DNA of 43,279 nucleotides from Propionivibrio sp. (GTDB lineage: Bacteria; Pseudomonadota; Gammaproteobacteria; Burkholderiales; Rhodocyclaceae): assembly GCA_029975435.1 (NCBI GenBank), contig JARKPC010000147.1, forward strand, positions 1-43,279, written 5' to 3'. How positions within the stretch are numbered: position 1 is the first letter of the stretch; every line of letters starts with the position of its first letter. A model generated the notes under the pieces. It ran no database searches, was not told the DNA's origin, and saw only the letters and a program-made list of their open reading frames with translations. The translations under genes were made by a program, and so were the position numbers. Below, one piece after another: positions 1-7,477 of the stretch.

Positions 1-518
1 CCGGACAATTCAGCAAGAGCCAGGAGCGCGGACGGCGACTCCGGTGAAGGACAGATTACCAGTGCAGCTCCGGCCACCAGCGCAGCCGTTCCCAGTGCAA
101 CCGCTTCCTGAAACCCTTTTGAGCTTGCCGATACCGCAACCACTCCCGTAACCTTACCCATCTGCGGCTCGCGCAAGAAAGACACGACGTCCAGCACATC
201 GCGGCTCGCCGATTCCTCATCCCTGCCGGTCTCCTCGGCAATCAGGCGCGCGAAATGCTCCCTCATGTCGTTCAGCGCATCCCCCAGCGAGGAAAGCAGG
301 CGCTTGCGCCCCGATTCGCCAATAGCATCCCAGGCAGCAAGCCCCCCACCGGCAGAACAAAGAGCCTCGTCCACTTCCTCCGTTCCGAATTGCGGTGTCT
401 TTCTCAGGACCTCTCCGGTAACAGGATTGCACACATCGCGATAGCTCTGGCCCGGCTTAAGATAGGCATGCCCGTTAAGCCACATGGGAATCGCGTAAAT
501 TTCCTTGCCCCGGCGCAT
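1..518 (-). CDS. Aldehyde dehydrogenase family protein, N-terminal part (cut by window edge)
   Basis: The minus strand is open from an ATG at 516-518 to the left window edge, giving about 172 residues of a protein of probably 450-500. The N-terminus carries an aldehyde-dehydrogenase-like opening: a WLNG turn near residue 13, a NPVTGEVL segment near 32-39, then the alternating helices of the NAD-binding domain. The catalytic Cys and Glu lie beyond the edge and cannot be checked. A GGAG ribosome site sits 5 nt before the ATG and an in-frame stop lies just upstream, so the start is firm. It is divergent from an IclR-type regulator 147 bp away, which probably controls it. The substrate cannot be named; the family oxidises aldehydes to acids or acyl-CoA in catabolic pathways. 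Confidence 0.72.
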   Translation of the reverse strand, partial: MRRGKEIYAIPMWLNGHAYLKPGQSYRDVCNPVTGEVLRKTPQFGTEEVDEALCSAGGGLAAWDAIGESGRKRLLSSLGDALNDMREHFARLIAEETGRDEESASRDVLDVVSFLREPQMGKVTGVVAVSASSKGFQEAVALGTAALVAGAALVICPSPESPSALLALAELS

Positions 519-665
519 CGAAGCTCCGTAAAAACTGATTCAGGATAATGATAAGATGTTTGAGCATCGTACCGTAGCAACAGGGTACTCGATTCTGGTA
601 GGCTCGAAGCAATAGCAAGAACGCCTGCCGGCAGAACATAGAAGAAATCTTACAGGAATGCAAAG
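519..665. promoter_or_regulatory. Divergent promoter region between aldehyde dehydrogenase and IclR-type regulator
   Basis: This 147-bp gap separates two divergent start codons and must hold both promoters. It contains a short inverted repeat, GTACC at 569-573 and GGTAC at 584-588. No strong -35/-10 pair stands out. IclR-family proteins commonly bind such gaps and regulate themselves and the facing gene; the operator assignment here is inference. Confidence 0.35.
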
Positions 666-1445
666 GTGGAACAACCAGAAGCAAAGGGATCGATTCAGGT
701 CATCGAGAGGATGATGTCGCTGATTGATGCGCTGGCCGAAACGGCCGAACCGGCGTCACTCAAGACATTGTCGAAAGCTACCGGACTCCATCCATCGACA
801 GCACATCGAATTCTTGCCGCGATGACTCACTCGCGGCTTGTCGAAAGATACGATGCTGGCTCGTATGGCTTGGGCATTCGGTTTCTTGAACTCGGCAACA
901 TCGTCAAGACCCGTTTCAACATACGCGAAATCGCCCTGCCGTTCATGCAGAACCTGCACGAGACAATAGGCGAAGCCATCAACCTCGGCATCCGCGACGG
1001 GGACGAGATCATCTATCTCGAACGCACGTCGAGCGGCCGCTCCCTGGTCCGGGTTGTGTACCTCGTCGGCGCGCGTGCGCCGCTGCATCTGACATCGCTG
1101 GGCAAGCTGTTCCTCGCCGCAGACACGACGGCCAACGTCCACGCATACGCCGAGCGTACCGGTTTGCCGGGGAAGACCCCTCATTCCCTGACAACCCTGG
1201 AGCAACTGGAGAAGGAACTCGAGACGATCCGCCGGGAGGATCTCGCCTACGACAACGAAGAAGCCGAGATTGGCTTACGCTGCGTCGCGGCGCCGATCCG
1301 CAACGATGAAGGAACTTTGGTCGCCGGCCTCTCCATTTCCGCACCGACCGACAGGCACGACCCAGCCTGGGCCAATCGAATCAGGGAAGTGACGACCTCG
1401 ATCTCGCACGCACTCGGATACCGCTCGCTGCCGAAGTACGCATAA
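666..1445 (+). CDS. IclR-family transcriptional regulator
   Basis: A 259-residue protein of typical IclR length. Residues about 10-75 form the N-terminal winged helix-turn-helix, with the family's recognition-helix pattern (STAHRILAAM near 44-53) followed by a wing and the LGIRFLELG linker. The rest matches the C-terminal effector-binding domain, including GLRCVAAPI and the AGLSIS strand close to the end. It starts at GTG 666 with AGGA about 9 nt upstream; an ATG at 658 is out of frame. Family members bind small aromatic, acid or sugar metabolites and act as repressors or activators of neighbouring catabolic genes. The divergent aldehyde dehydrogenase is the obvious candidate target. The effector is unknown. 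It converges on pbpG with 29 bp between. Confidence 0.9.
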   Translation: MEQPEAKGSIQVIERMMSLIDALAETAEPASLKTLSKATGLHPSTAHRILAAMTHSRLVERYDAGSYGLGIRFLELGNIVKTRFNIREIALPFMQNLHETIGEAINLGIRDGDEIIYLERTSSGRSLVRVVYLVGARAPLHLTSLGKLFLAADTTANVHAYAERTGLPGKTPHSLTTLEQLEKELETIRREDLAYDNEEAEIGLRCVAAPIRNDEGTLVAGLSISAPTDRHDPAWANRIREVTTSISHALGYRSLPKYA

Positions 1446-1464
1446 AGCTCCGGCCCTGCCGGTG

Positions 1465-1483
1465 AAAACCCGGATTATCCGGG
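1465..1483 (-). terminator. Probable intrinsic terminator of pbpG
   Basis: On the minus strand a 6-bp GC stem (CCCGGA / TCCGGG, loop 1475-1477) is followed by TTTTC. The pbpG stop codon forms the loop. The T-run is short, so termination may be partial. Confidence 0.45.
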
Positions 1484-2527
1484 CAGAACCCCGGAAGCCA
1501 TTGTCCTGAGGGTAGCCGCCTGCTGCGGCACGGGGCGCGCGGCATGGGTATGCTCCATCCAGCGCTTGATCCGGTTTGCGTCTCCGACCCGCGTCAGCTT
1601 GCCGACGGAATCGAGCAGCACGATCACGACCGGCCTGTCGGCAACCCGAGCCTGCATGACCAAACATTTTCCCGCCTCGTGTATGTACCCTGTCTTGGAC
1701 AGACCGACGTCCCATGAGGCGCTCCTGACCAGCGGATTCGTATTGTGGAACGCAAGCTGGCGGCCCGCGACATCGACCACGGCCTCCGGCGTCGTCGAAA
1801 ATTCGCGAATCAGGGGATAGCTGTACGCCGCCGAGACCATTCTCGCCAGATCGTGGGCGGTGGAAACGTTGCTGCTGGTCAGCCCGGTCGGATCCTCGAA
1901 TCGTGTGTCCCGCATGCCCAGCGATTGCGCTTTCATGTTCATGGCGGCGATGAACGCTGGCATTCCGCCGGGATAGTGTCGAGCCAACGCGTGCGCCGCA
2001 CGATTTTCGGAGGACATCAAGGCGAGCAACAATGCCGTCTCGCGCGTCATGGACGCCCCCACGTTCAAGCGCGAACGGCTCCCGCGCAGGTAGTCCACAT
2101 CTTCATCGGATATCGCGATGCTGGCTTGCAGATCGGGCGTGGCGTCCAGCACGACCATCGCTGTCATCAACTTGGTAATTGAAGCGATGGGCGCCACGAC
2201 GTTCGCATTTTTCTGATACAACGCCCCGCCACCGCCCTGTTCAACCACGAGAGCCGAACCCGACATCACGGCAAGATGCTGCTCATCCCGTGGTCGTGCA
2301 CCGGATCCGGCAGCCGCCGCAGAGGAGACCTTCTTCCCGGTTGCACCTGCGCGCTTGCTGACTTGACTGTCTGCCACAGTTTTTTTCTTTACCGCACCTG
2401 CATCCGCTTGGCGAGAGGAAGCAGAAGTGGCCTTGCCTTTTTCCGCAGCGATAACGCCGAAAGCCGGGAAAAACCCGAGCCCGAGCGCCACTGAAACTAT
2501 CAACACCGATTGCAACTTACGCCACAT
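1475..2527 (-). CDS. pbpG: D-alanyl-D-alanine endopeptidase (PBP7-type)
   Basis: A 350-residue peptidase of the S11 family, which cleaves D-Ala-meso-DAP cross-links in periplasmic peptidoglycan during wall growth. A signal peptide covers about residues 1-28, followed by a low-complexity Ala/Lys/Ser linker to about residue 85. The three penicillin-binding motifs are all present: SITK at 116-119 (nucleophile S116), SEN at 173-175, and KTG at 278-280. Start is the ATG at 2525-2527 with GAGAGG upstream. Length and motif spacing fit PBP7/PbpG rather than the larger DacA carboxypeptidases, which have an extra C-terminal domain and membrane anchor; none is seen here. The linker after the signal peptide is longer than in the E. 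coli enzyme. It appears monocistronic. Confidence 0.88.
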   Translation of the reverse strand: MWRKLQSVLIVSVALGLGFFPAFGVIAAEKGKATSASSRQADAGAVKKKTVADSQVSKRAGATGKKVSSAAAAGSGARPRDEQHLAVMSGSALVVEQGGGGALYQKNANVVAPIASITKLMTAMVVLDATPDLQASIAISDEDVDYLRGSRSRLNVGASMTRETALLLALMSSENRAAHALARHYPGGMPAFIAAMNMKAQSLGMRDTRFEDPTGLTSSNVSTAHDLARMVSAAYSYPLIREFSTTPEAVVDVAGRQLAFHNTNPLVRSASWDVGLSKTGYIHEAGKCLVMQARVADRPVVIVLLDSVGKLTRVGDANRIKRWMEHTHAARPVPQQAATLRTMASGVLPG

Positions 2528-2945
2528 CCAAACAACCTCTCATTTTCCGACCTGACCGAAGTCTATCACTGGGGAAAAACAAATCAAGAAAAATAACAAG
2601 ATAGGATAGATATCAGAGAAACCACATGAAACACATGCCACTCCTCTTAACCATCACCGCAAAACTGGGCTATCCTAGCACCCGGCAGCGCACAAAAGAG
2701 TCTTTATAAAGGTTTCGGTTTACCGAATTAATGGTAGACTGGCGCTCGCCTTAGCGTGGTAATGATATCTAGCCAATTTCAATGTCGCAAAAGCTCCAGA
2801 CTGATCTTCAGCCTGCCAGAACCGACGATTTCCAGCGGTTCGCGTCCGTTCTTCGAGACGATAGCGTACAGGCCCCTTCAGTCTGGTCGCGCAGCAAAGC
2901 TCCCGTCAAAGTTTTTCAACCGTCCTACTAAAAGAGTGTATTGCC
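2528..2945. promoter_or_regulatory. 418-bp non-coding region between pbpG and pckG; candidate pckG promoter
   Basis: No supportable gene lies here. A perfect inverted repeat, TTCGGT-TT-ACCGAA, occupies 2714-2727 and overlaps the spacer in front of an extended -10-like element (TGG then TAGACT at 2735-2740). If that is the pckG promoter, the leader would be about 200 nt and the palindrome an operator site. The -35 is poor. The pckG ribosome site is weak (AGAG at about 2933). The pbpG promoter must lie in the left part, which is AT-rich around 2575-2620. Confidence 0.35.
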
Positions 2946-4784
2946 ATGACACAAACTGTATCGATCAATGCCCCCGATTACGTCAAGCACGAAGGCCTGA
3001 AAAAATGGGTCGCCGAGATCGCAGCGCTGACGACGCCCGAAAGCGTCGTGTGGTGCGACGGCTCGCAGCAAGAATACGACCGTCTGTGCCAGGAACTGGT
3101 CGACGCTGGCACCTTCATCAAGCTGAAGAAGCGCAAGAATTCTTTCCTCGCTTTCTCGGACCCGTCCGACGTTGCCCGTGTTGAAGACCGTACCTATATC
3201 TGCTCGCAAAAGCAGGAAGATGCCGGTCCGACCAACAACTGGGAAGACCCTGCCAAGATGCGCGCCACCCTGAACGGGCTGTTCAAGGGCTGCATGAAGG
3301 GCCGTACCATGTACGTCATCCCGTTCTCGATGGGTCCGATCGGTTCCCCGATCGCCCAGATCGGTGTGGAAATCACCGACTCCGCCTATGTCGTGGTCAA
3401 CATGAAGATCATGACCCGCATGGGCAAGGATGTCTTCCCGGTCCTCGGCACCGACGGCATCTATGTTCCGTGCGTTCATTCGATCGGCGCCCCGAAGGAA
3501 CCCGGTCAGAAGGATCCGAAGTGGCCGTGCAACCCGACGACCAAGTACATCGTGCATTACCCGGAAACCCGCGAAATCTGGTCGTACGGCTCGGGTTACG
3601 GTGGCAACGCCCTGCTCGGCAAGAAGTGCCTGGCCTTGCGTATCGCCTCCACCATGGCGCGCGACGGCGGCTGGATGGCCGAACACATGCTGATCCTCGG
3701 CGTCGAATCGCCTGCCGGCGATAAGCACTACGTCGCGGCAGCCTTCCCGTCGGCATGCGGCAAGACCAACTTTGCCATGCTCGTGCCGCCGGCAGGCCTC
3801 AAAGGCTGGAAGATTACCTGCATCGGCGACGACATCGCCTGGATCAAGCCACGCAAAGGTGCTGACGGCGTCACCCGCCTGTACGCCATCAACCCGGAAG
3901 CTGGCTTCTTTGGCGTGGCCCCCGGCACCAACAACGAGACCAACTACAACGCCATGGCCTCGCTGGCCGAGAACACCATCTTCACCAACGTCGCGCTGAC
4001 CGACGACGGCGACGTGTGGTGGGAAGGCATGGGCCCGGCACCGGCCCACGCCATCGACTGGCAAGGCAATGACTGGACTCCGGAAATCGCCAAGGAAAAA
4101 GGCACCAAGGCGGCTCACCCGAACTCCCGCTTTACCGCGCCGGCATCGCAGTGCCCGTGTATCGACAAGGACTGGTCGAATGCCGACGGCGTGCCCATCT
4201 CGGCCTTCCTGTTCGGCGGACGCCGCGCCTCGACGGTGCCGCTGGTCTGCCAGACGGCGGACTGGGAACACGGCGTTTACTCTGCCGCCACGCTCGGCTC
4301 GGAAACCACCGCTGCCGCTTTCGGCGCACAGGGTGTCGTCCGCCGCGACCCGTTCGCCATGCTGCCGTTCTGCGGCTACAACATGGCCGACTACTACAGC
4401 CACTGGCTGAAGATGGGTACGGCAGCTGACAAGCAAGTGCCGATCTTCCTGGTCAACTGGTTCCGCACCAACGAACAAGGCAAGTTTGCCTGGCCGGGAT
4501 TCGGCGATAACGCTCGCGTCCTGAAGTGGATCATCGAGCGTTGCGAAGGCAAGGTTGGCGGTCAGGCATCCGTGCTCGGCACCATCCCCAACTACGAAGA
4601 CATCGACTGGACCGGCGCGAATTTCTCCAAGGAGCAGTTCGCCAACGTCACCAACCTCGACAAGCAAACGTGGTTGGGCGAGCTCGAAGGCGTCAAGGAA
4701 TGGTTCGGCAAGATGGGCGCAAAGCTGCCCGCCAAGCTGGCGACCATCCGCGACGAACTCGAAGCCAAGTTCAAGTCTCTCTAA
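2946..4784 (+). CDS. pckG: Phosphoenolpyruvate carboxykinase (GTP)
   Basis: A 612-residue cytosolic enzyme that converts oxaloacetate and GTP to phosphoenolpyruvate, the entry step of gluconeogenesis from organic acids, or the reverse carboxylation. Length is right for the GTP class; the ATP class is about 540 residues and unrelated in its motifs. The family P-loop FPSACGKTN is at about 267-275, including the reactive cysteine C271 typical of GTP enzymes. The metal-binding GDDIAWIKP strand follows, and the FLFGGRR nucleotide segment lies near residue 420. The start ATG at 2946 has only a weak ribosome site. It is transcribed alone and ends in a strong terminator. Codon use is strongly biased to GC-rich codons, as in a highly expressed gene. 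Confidence 0.97.
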   Translation: MTQTVSINAPDYVKHEGLKKWVAEIAALTTPESVVWCDGSQQEYDRLCQELVDAGTFIKLKKRKNSFLAFSDPSDVARVEDRTYICSQKQEDAGPTNNWEDPAKMRATLNGLFKGCMKGRTMYVIPFSMGPIGSPIAQIGVEITDSAYVVVNMKIMTRMGKDVFPVLGTDGIYVPCVHSIGAPKEPGQKDPKWPCNPTTKYIVHYPETREIWSYGSGYGGNALLGKKCLALRIASTMARDGGWMAEHMLILGVESPAGDKHYVAAAFPSACGKTNFAMLVPPAGLKGWKITCIGDDIAWIKPRKGADGVTRLYAINPEAGFFGVAPGTNNETNYNAMASLAENTIFTNVALTDDGDVWWEGMGPAPAHAIDWQGNDWTPEIAKEKGTKAAHPNSRFTAPASQCPCIDKDWSNADGVPISAFLFGGRRASTVPLVCQTADWEHGVYSAATLGSETTAAAFGAQGVVRRDPFAMLPFCGYNMADYYSHWLKMGTAADKQVPIFLVNWFRTNEQGKFAWPGFGDNARVLKWIIERCEGKVGGQASVLGTIPNYEDIDWTGANFSKEQFANVTNLDKQTWLGELEGVKEWFGKMGAKLPAKLATIRDELEAKFKSL

Positions 4785-4806
4785 TTCCCTTCAAGCGAAA
4801 CACCAA

Positions 4807-4830
4807 GGCCGCCTTCGGGCGGCCTTTTTT
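4807..4830 (+). terminator. Intrinsic terminator of pckG
   Basis: A perfect 7-bp stem GGCCGCC / GGCGGCC with a TTCG tetraloop is followed by six T residues (4825-4830). It sits 22 bp after the pckG stop and just before the end of the convergent kinase gene at 4840. Confidence 0.93.
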
Positions 4831-4839
4831 CATTTGCGC

Positions 4840-6585
4840 TCAGACCGGATTCCGCTTCGACAACTCGAAACAGACGTTGCCCGGGACATTGCTTGCCATG
4901 CTCAGGGAATACCCCAGAGATTCGGCTTGACTCGCCGCGTTGAACAGTCCGATGCCAAAGCCGCTTTCCGAAGCCACTGGCGACCGGAACAGTTTCCAGA
5001 CCAACGCCTCGCCCACCGCGCTGCCGCTGTCGCTTACCCGCAAGGTGTTCGCATCCGGCGAAATCGAGACAGCTACTTGAATCCCGCCTTCATTCAATTG
5101 TTTAATTAATGCGTTGTGCAACAGGTTATCCGCCACGCTGTCGAAAAGGCCAACCGGAAGTTGCGCGCCAGCTTCAAACTTCACTGACTCAAACTCGATC
5201 TGCTTCTGGGCGAAGCGCTGTTGCAATGCCGCCCACCAGGCATCGGCTGCAACAGCCTCGCTCGAAGCCCCCGAATCGTTCTGTGCATCAATGGGAGACT
5301 GCAGCTTGTCCAACGCCATGTGCAGACGCTGGCCGATTTGCGGTAACTGTCGTCGCAACAACAGTTGCAACTGCACCGCATCGCCATCGCCCGAGGTTTG
5401 CATCAGGTAGCAGAGATTATCGAGCGACTGCAACAGATTCTTGACTTCATGAGTCAGGCGGGCGCCTGTCTGGTGCACCGCTTGCAGATAACTCATCTGC
5501 TGCAACTCCCGCGCCCGCCATTTGGCCAGATAATACTCGCTGGCCAGCCGGGTCAGCAGTTGCAGATGCCAGACCAGCACCGGACTCAACGCATGGCGCG
5601 TATAAACCGTCAACAGCAATGACCGGTTGGAATACTCCTGCCAATACGCCGATTTCTTTCCGAACGCACCTTCACCGGCCTTCATTCCGGGGGCCGGCGA
5701 CCACTTCCCACCCACCACCCATGGCAGATCGAGCAGCAGGCGTTCGCAGGCTTCGGTGAAAAAGCGATCCGGATCCTGTTCCTGTTCCGCGTAGTCCATC
5801 AATCGACGCAACCAGGTGTCGAAGGGCAGCCCGATGGTTAACAGATATTGTGAAAAGAAGACCCCTACACCGCTGAATCCCGGCCGGGGATTCCATGCCC
5901 AGGCAACCACCAGCAACAGCAGGGCCATGGAAAACACCGTTCGAAACAGCGCCTCGAAGTACAGTCGCTTCTCGAGCAGCATGAAGGCCAGACTTCCCAA
6001 GACCAGGACGGAAATGAGCAGAAAAATGAACAGGCTGTAAAAGAAATCGAAGATGCCGCGCCGCGACCAGCCGACTTCCTGCGGCCTGGGCAAGAGGAAC
6101 ATGCCGAGAAACAGCAAGGGCGCGGCCCACGCGAACTCCCGCTCCAGGGAAGGTCCGATCAGGGCCGGATCCGGCACGACCTTGGGGACCAGCCAGACCA
6201 GAACGGCGCCGATCAGGTAGGCGAACGCCAGCAGATAGAACAAGCGCGTCGGCCGATGGTTGATCAACATGACGCGCCCGCCAAGCAGTGACGCCAGCAC
6301 GGATACCCAGGCGATCAGCATCCACCAGCCGAACAACCAAGCCCCCAAAGCGAGGGCCAAGACGATGAGCAGCTGGTTGCCATAGTCCAGCCGGCGCTCG
6401 GTCTGAACAAACGGCTGCCAGAGAATGAACAGGCCAACATCGACAAACCAGCACATCAGGCCGATGACGGATTTCCCACCCGCCAGCAGGGTCAGGTGCA
6501 GCACCACCAGCATGCACAGCAGAACCCCGCGCCGGTGCTGCCGCAGAAGATTCCCGACTTGTCCCAACGCCTGAACCAGACTCAC
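4840..6585 (-). CDS. Orphan membrane sensor histidine kinase (multi-span, GAF-like, HATPase)
   Basis: About 581 residues if translation starts at GTG 6583-6585, which has GAGG six nt upstream. The frame stays open to a TTG at 6633, which would add 16 residues, but that start has no ribosome site and would cover a palindrome. The first about 270 residues hold at least seven hydrophobic spans. A soluble, GAF-like region follows. The phosphoacceptor region has HEVKN with His at about 379. The ATPase domain has an N-box (NLLHNAL), a G1 box (DSGSAV) and a G2 box (GFGIGL) near the C-terminus. No response regulator gene is adjacent. The architecture recalls kinases with membrane-bound input modules such as PilS or PrsK, but I cannot assign it to either. 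It is divergent from a prepilin gene carrying a sigma-54 promoter. Confidence 0.85.
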   Translation of the reverse strand: MSLVQALGQVGNLLRQHRRGVLLCMLVVLHLTLLAGGKSVIGLMCWFVDVGLFILWQPFVQTERRLDYGNQLLIVLALALGAWLFGWWMLIAWVSVLASLLGGRVMLINHRPTRLFYLLAFAYLIGAVLVWLVPKVVPDPALIGPSLEREFAWAAPLLFLGMFLLPRPQEVGWSRRGIFDFFYSLFIFLLISVLVLGSLAFMLLEKRLYFEALFRTVFSMALLLLVVAWAWNPRPGFSGVGVFFSQYLLTIGLPFDTWLRRLMDYAEQEQDPDRFFTEACERLLLDLPWVVGGKWSPAPGMKAGEGAFGKKSAYWQEYSNRSLLLTVYTRHALSPVLVWHLQLLTRLASEYYLAKWRARELQQMSYLQAVHQTGARLTHEVKNLLQSLDNLCYLMQTSGDGDAVQLQLLLRRQLPQIGQRLHMALDKLQSPIDAQNDSGASSEAVAADAWWAALQQRFAQKQIEFESVKFEAGAQLPVGLFDSVADNLLHNALIKQLNEGGIQVAVSISPDANTLRVSDSGSAVGEALVWKLFRSPVASESGFGIGLFNAASQAESLGYSLSMASNVPGNVCFELSKRNPV

Positions 6586-6640
6586 TCTAGGCCTCGCATA
6601 TCTGTCCAGAAACAGACACTTGATCGAAAACAAGGTGGCT

Positions 6641-6660
6641 TTTCAACACATGTGTCGAAA
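6641..6660. promoter_or_regulatory. 20-bp near-perfect palindrome, candidate regulator-binding site
   Basis: TTTC-A-ACACATGTGT-C-GAAA: a perfect 10-bp core palindrome with flanking TTTC/GAAA arms and one mismatched pair. It lies about 48 bp upstream of the sigma-54 -24 element and about 55 bp upstream of the kinase GTG start. GTGTC occurs within it (6652-6656, plus strand) and again at 6615-6619 on the minus strand. The position suits an enhancer-binding activator of the prepilin, or an operator for the kinase. Confidence 0.5.
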
Positions 6661-6707
6661 AACCGTCACATTCTGAGCAAAATTGCCGCGAAAAAGCGAT
6701 GAAAGAC

Positions 6708-6723
6708 TGGCACGTTATATGCT
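6708..6723 (+). promoter_or_regulatory. Sigma-54 (RpoN) promoter of the prepilin gene
   Basis: TGGCACGTTATATGCT matches the -24/-12 consensus (TGGCACG, four bases, TTGCW) at every defined position but one, with correct GG-to-GC spacing. Transcription would start near 6734, leaving a leader of about 30 nt before the ATG at 6764. Sigma-54 control of pilin genes is well established in Pseudomonas and other bacteria, where PilR is the activator. Confidence 0.75.
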
Positions 6724-6763
6724 TAGCTCCTACTATAACTAACGTCATAGAACGGAGAACAAC

Positions 6764-7414
6764 ATGAAAAAGATGCAGTCCGGTTTCACGCTGGTCGAAA
6801 TTGCCATTGTACTCGTCATCATCGGCCTGTTGCTTGGCGGCGTCCTGAAGGGACAGGAGTTGGTCAACAGCGCCAAGGTGAAGAATTTCGTCAACGACTT
6901 CAAAACCGTTCCGCTGTTCATTTATGGCTATCAGGACAAGTTCAGGGCACTGCCGGGCGATGATCCGAATGCGGTTAATCATGTCGGAGCTGGCGCAACG
7001 CTGACCCCAACGGCAGGAACACTTGGAAATGGACAGATCGAAGGGAACTACAACTCCACCACCGCCACTGACGAATCGGTGGCTTTTTGGCAGCAAGTCA
7101 GGCTTGCCAACCTGGCTTCAGGCCCGACAGCCTTTACAAACATTTCCGCAGATGTTCCATACAATGCCGACGGGGGCCGTATTGGGATTCAAAGCAAGTC
7201 GCCGATCACCAACATGACCGGATCGTATTTTGTTTGTTCGGAGGGCATCCAAGGGAAGTTTGCCAAACAGATAGATATCACAATGGATGATGGCGACACT
7301 GCAGCGGGATCCGTGCGGGTAATGGCGTCCGGTTACAGCGGCACAGCACAAGCTGCCGTAATCACGACGAACATAGTAGATTCCACAACTTACACTGTGT
7401 GCGCATCGTTCTAA
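6764..7414 (+). CDS. Type IV prepilin-like protein with N-terminal methylation motif
   Basis: A 216-residue protein with a seven-residue basic leader and a clear prepilin peptidase site, G|FTLVEIA, including the conserved Glu five residues after the cut. The following about 25 residues form the hydrophobic alpha-helix that packs into pilus or pseudopilus filaments. The C-terminal globular part has two cysteines (FVCSEG and the last residues TVCASF) that could form the disulfide of a pilin D-region, and an acidic DDGD segment. It is longer than a usual major PilA (about 140-160). It stands alone with its own promoter, ribosome site (CGGAGA) and terminator, so it may be a major pilin variant, a minor pilin or a pseudopilin. 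The pil assembly genes are at 31.6-36.5 kb of the same window. Confidence 0.87.
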   Translation: MKKMQSGFTLVEIAIVLVIIGLLLGGVLKGQELVNSAKVKNFVNDFKTVPLFIYGYQDKFRALPGDDPNAVNHVGAGATLTPTAGTLGNGQIEGNYNSTTATDESVAFWQQVRLANLASGPTAFTNISADVPYNADGGRIGIQSKSPITNMTGSYFVCSEGIQGKFAKQIDITMDDGDTAAGSVRVMASGYSGTAQAAVITTNIVDSTTYTVCASF

Positions 7415-7437
7415 ACCGGGCGAAGAGGAAGCACACC

Positions 7438-7466
7438 AGGCCCGCTACGGCGGGCCTTTCTTTTTG
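7438..7466 (+). terminator. Intrinsic terminator of the prepilin gene
   Basis: An 8-bp stem AGGCCCGC / GCGGGCCT with a TACG loop is followed by TTTCTTTTT. It lies 24 bp after the prepilin stop and before the convergent uvrD end. Confidence 0.9.
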
Positions 7467-7477
7467 TCCAACAATAG

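Noticed and set aside
2756-3184. 142-codon frame across the pckG start
   Set aside because: It is in another frame of pckG for most of its length, lacks a ribosome site and has no family resemblance.
2928-4667. 579-codon open frame antisense to pckG
   Set aside because: It lies fully opposite a well-conserved gene and has no recognisable motif; it results from GC-rich third positions of pckG.
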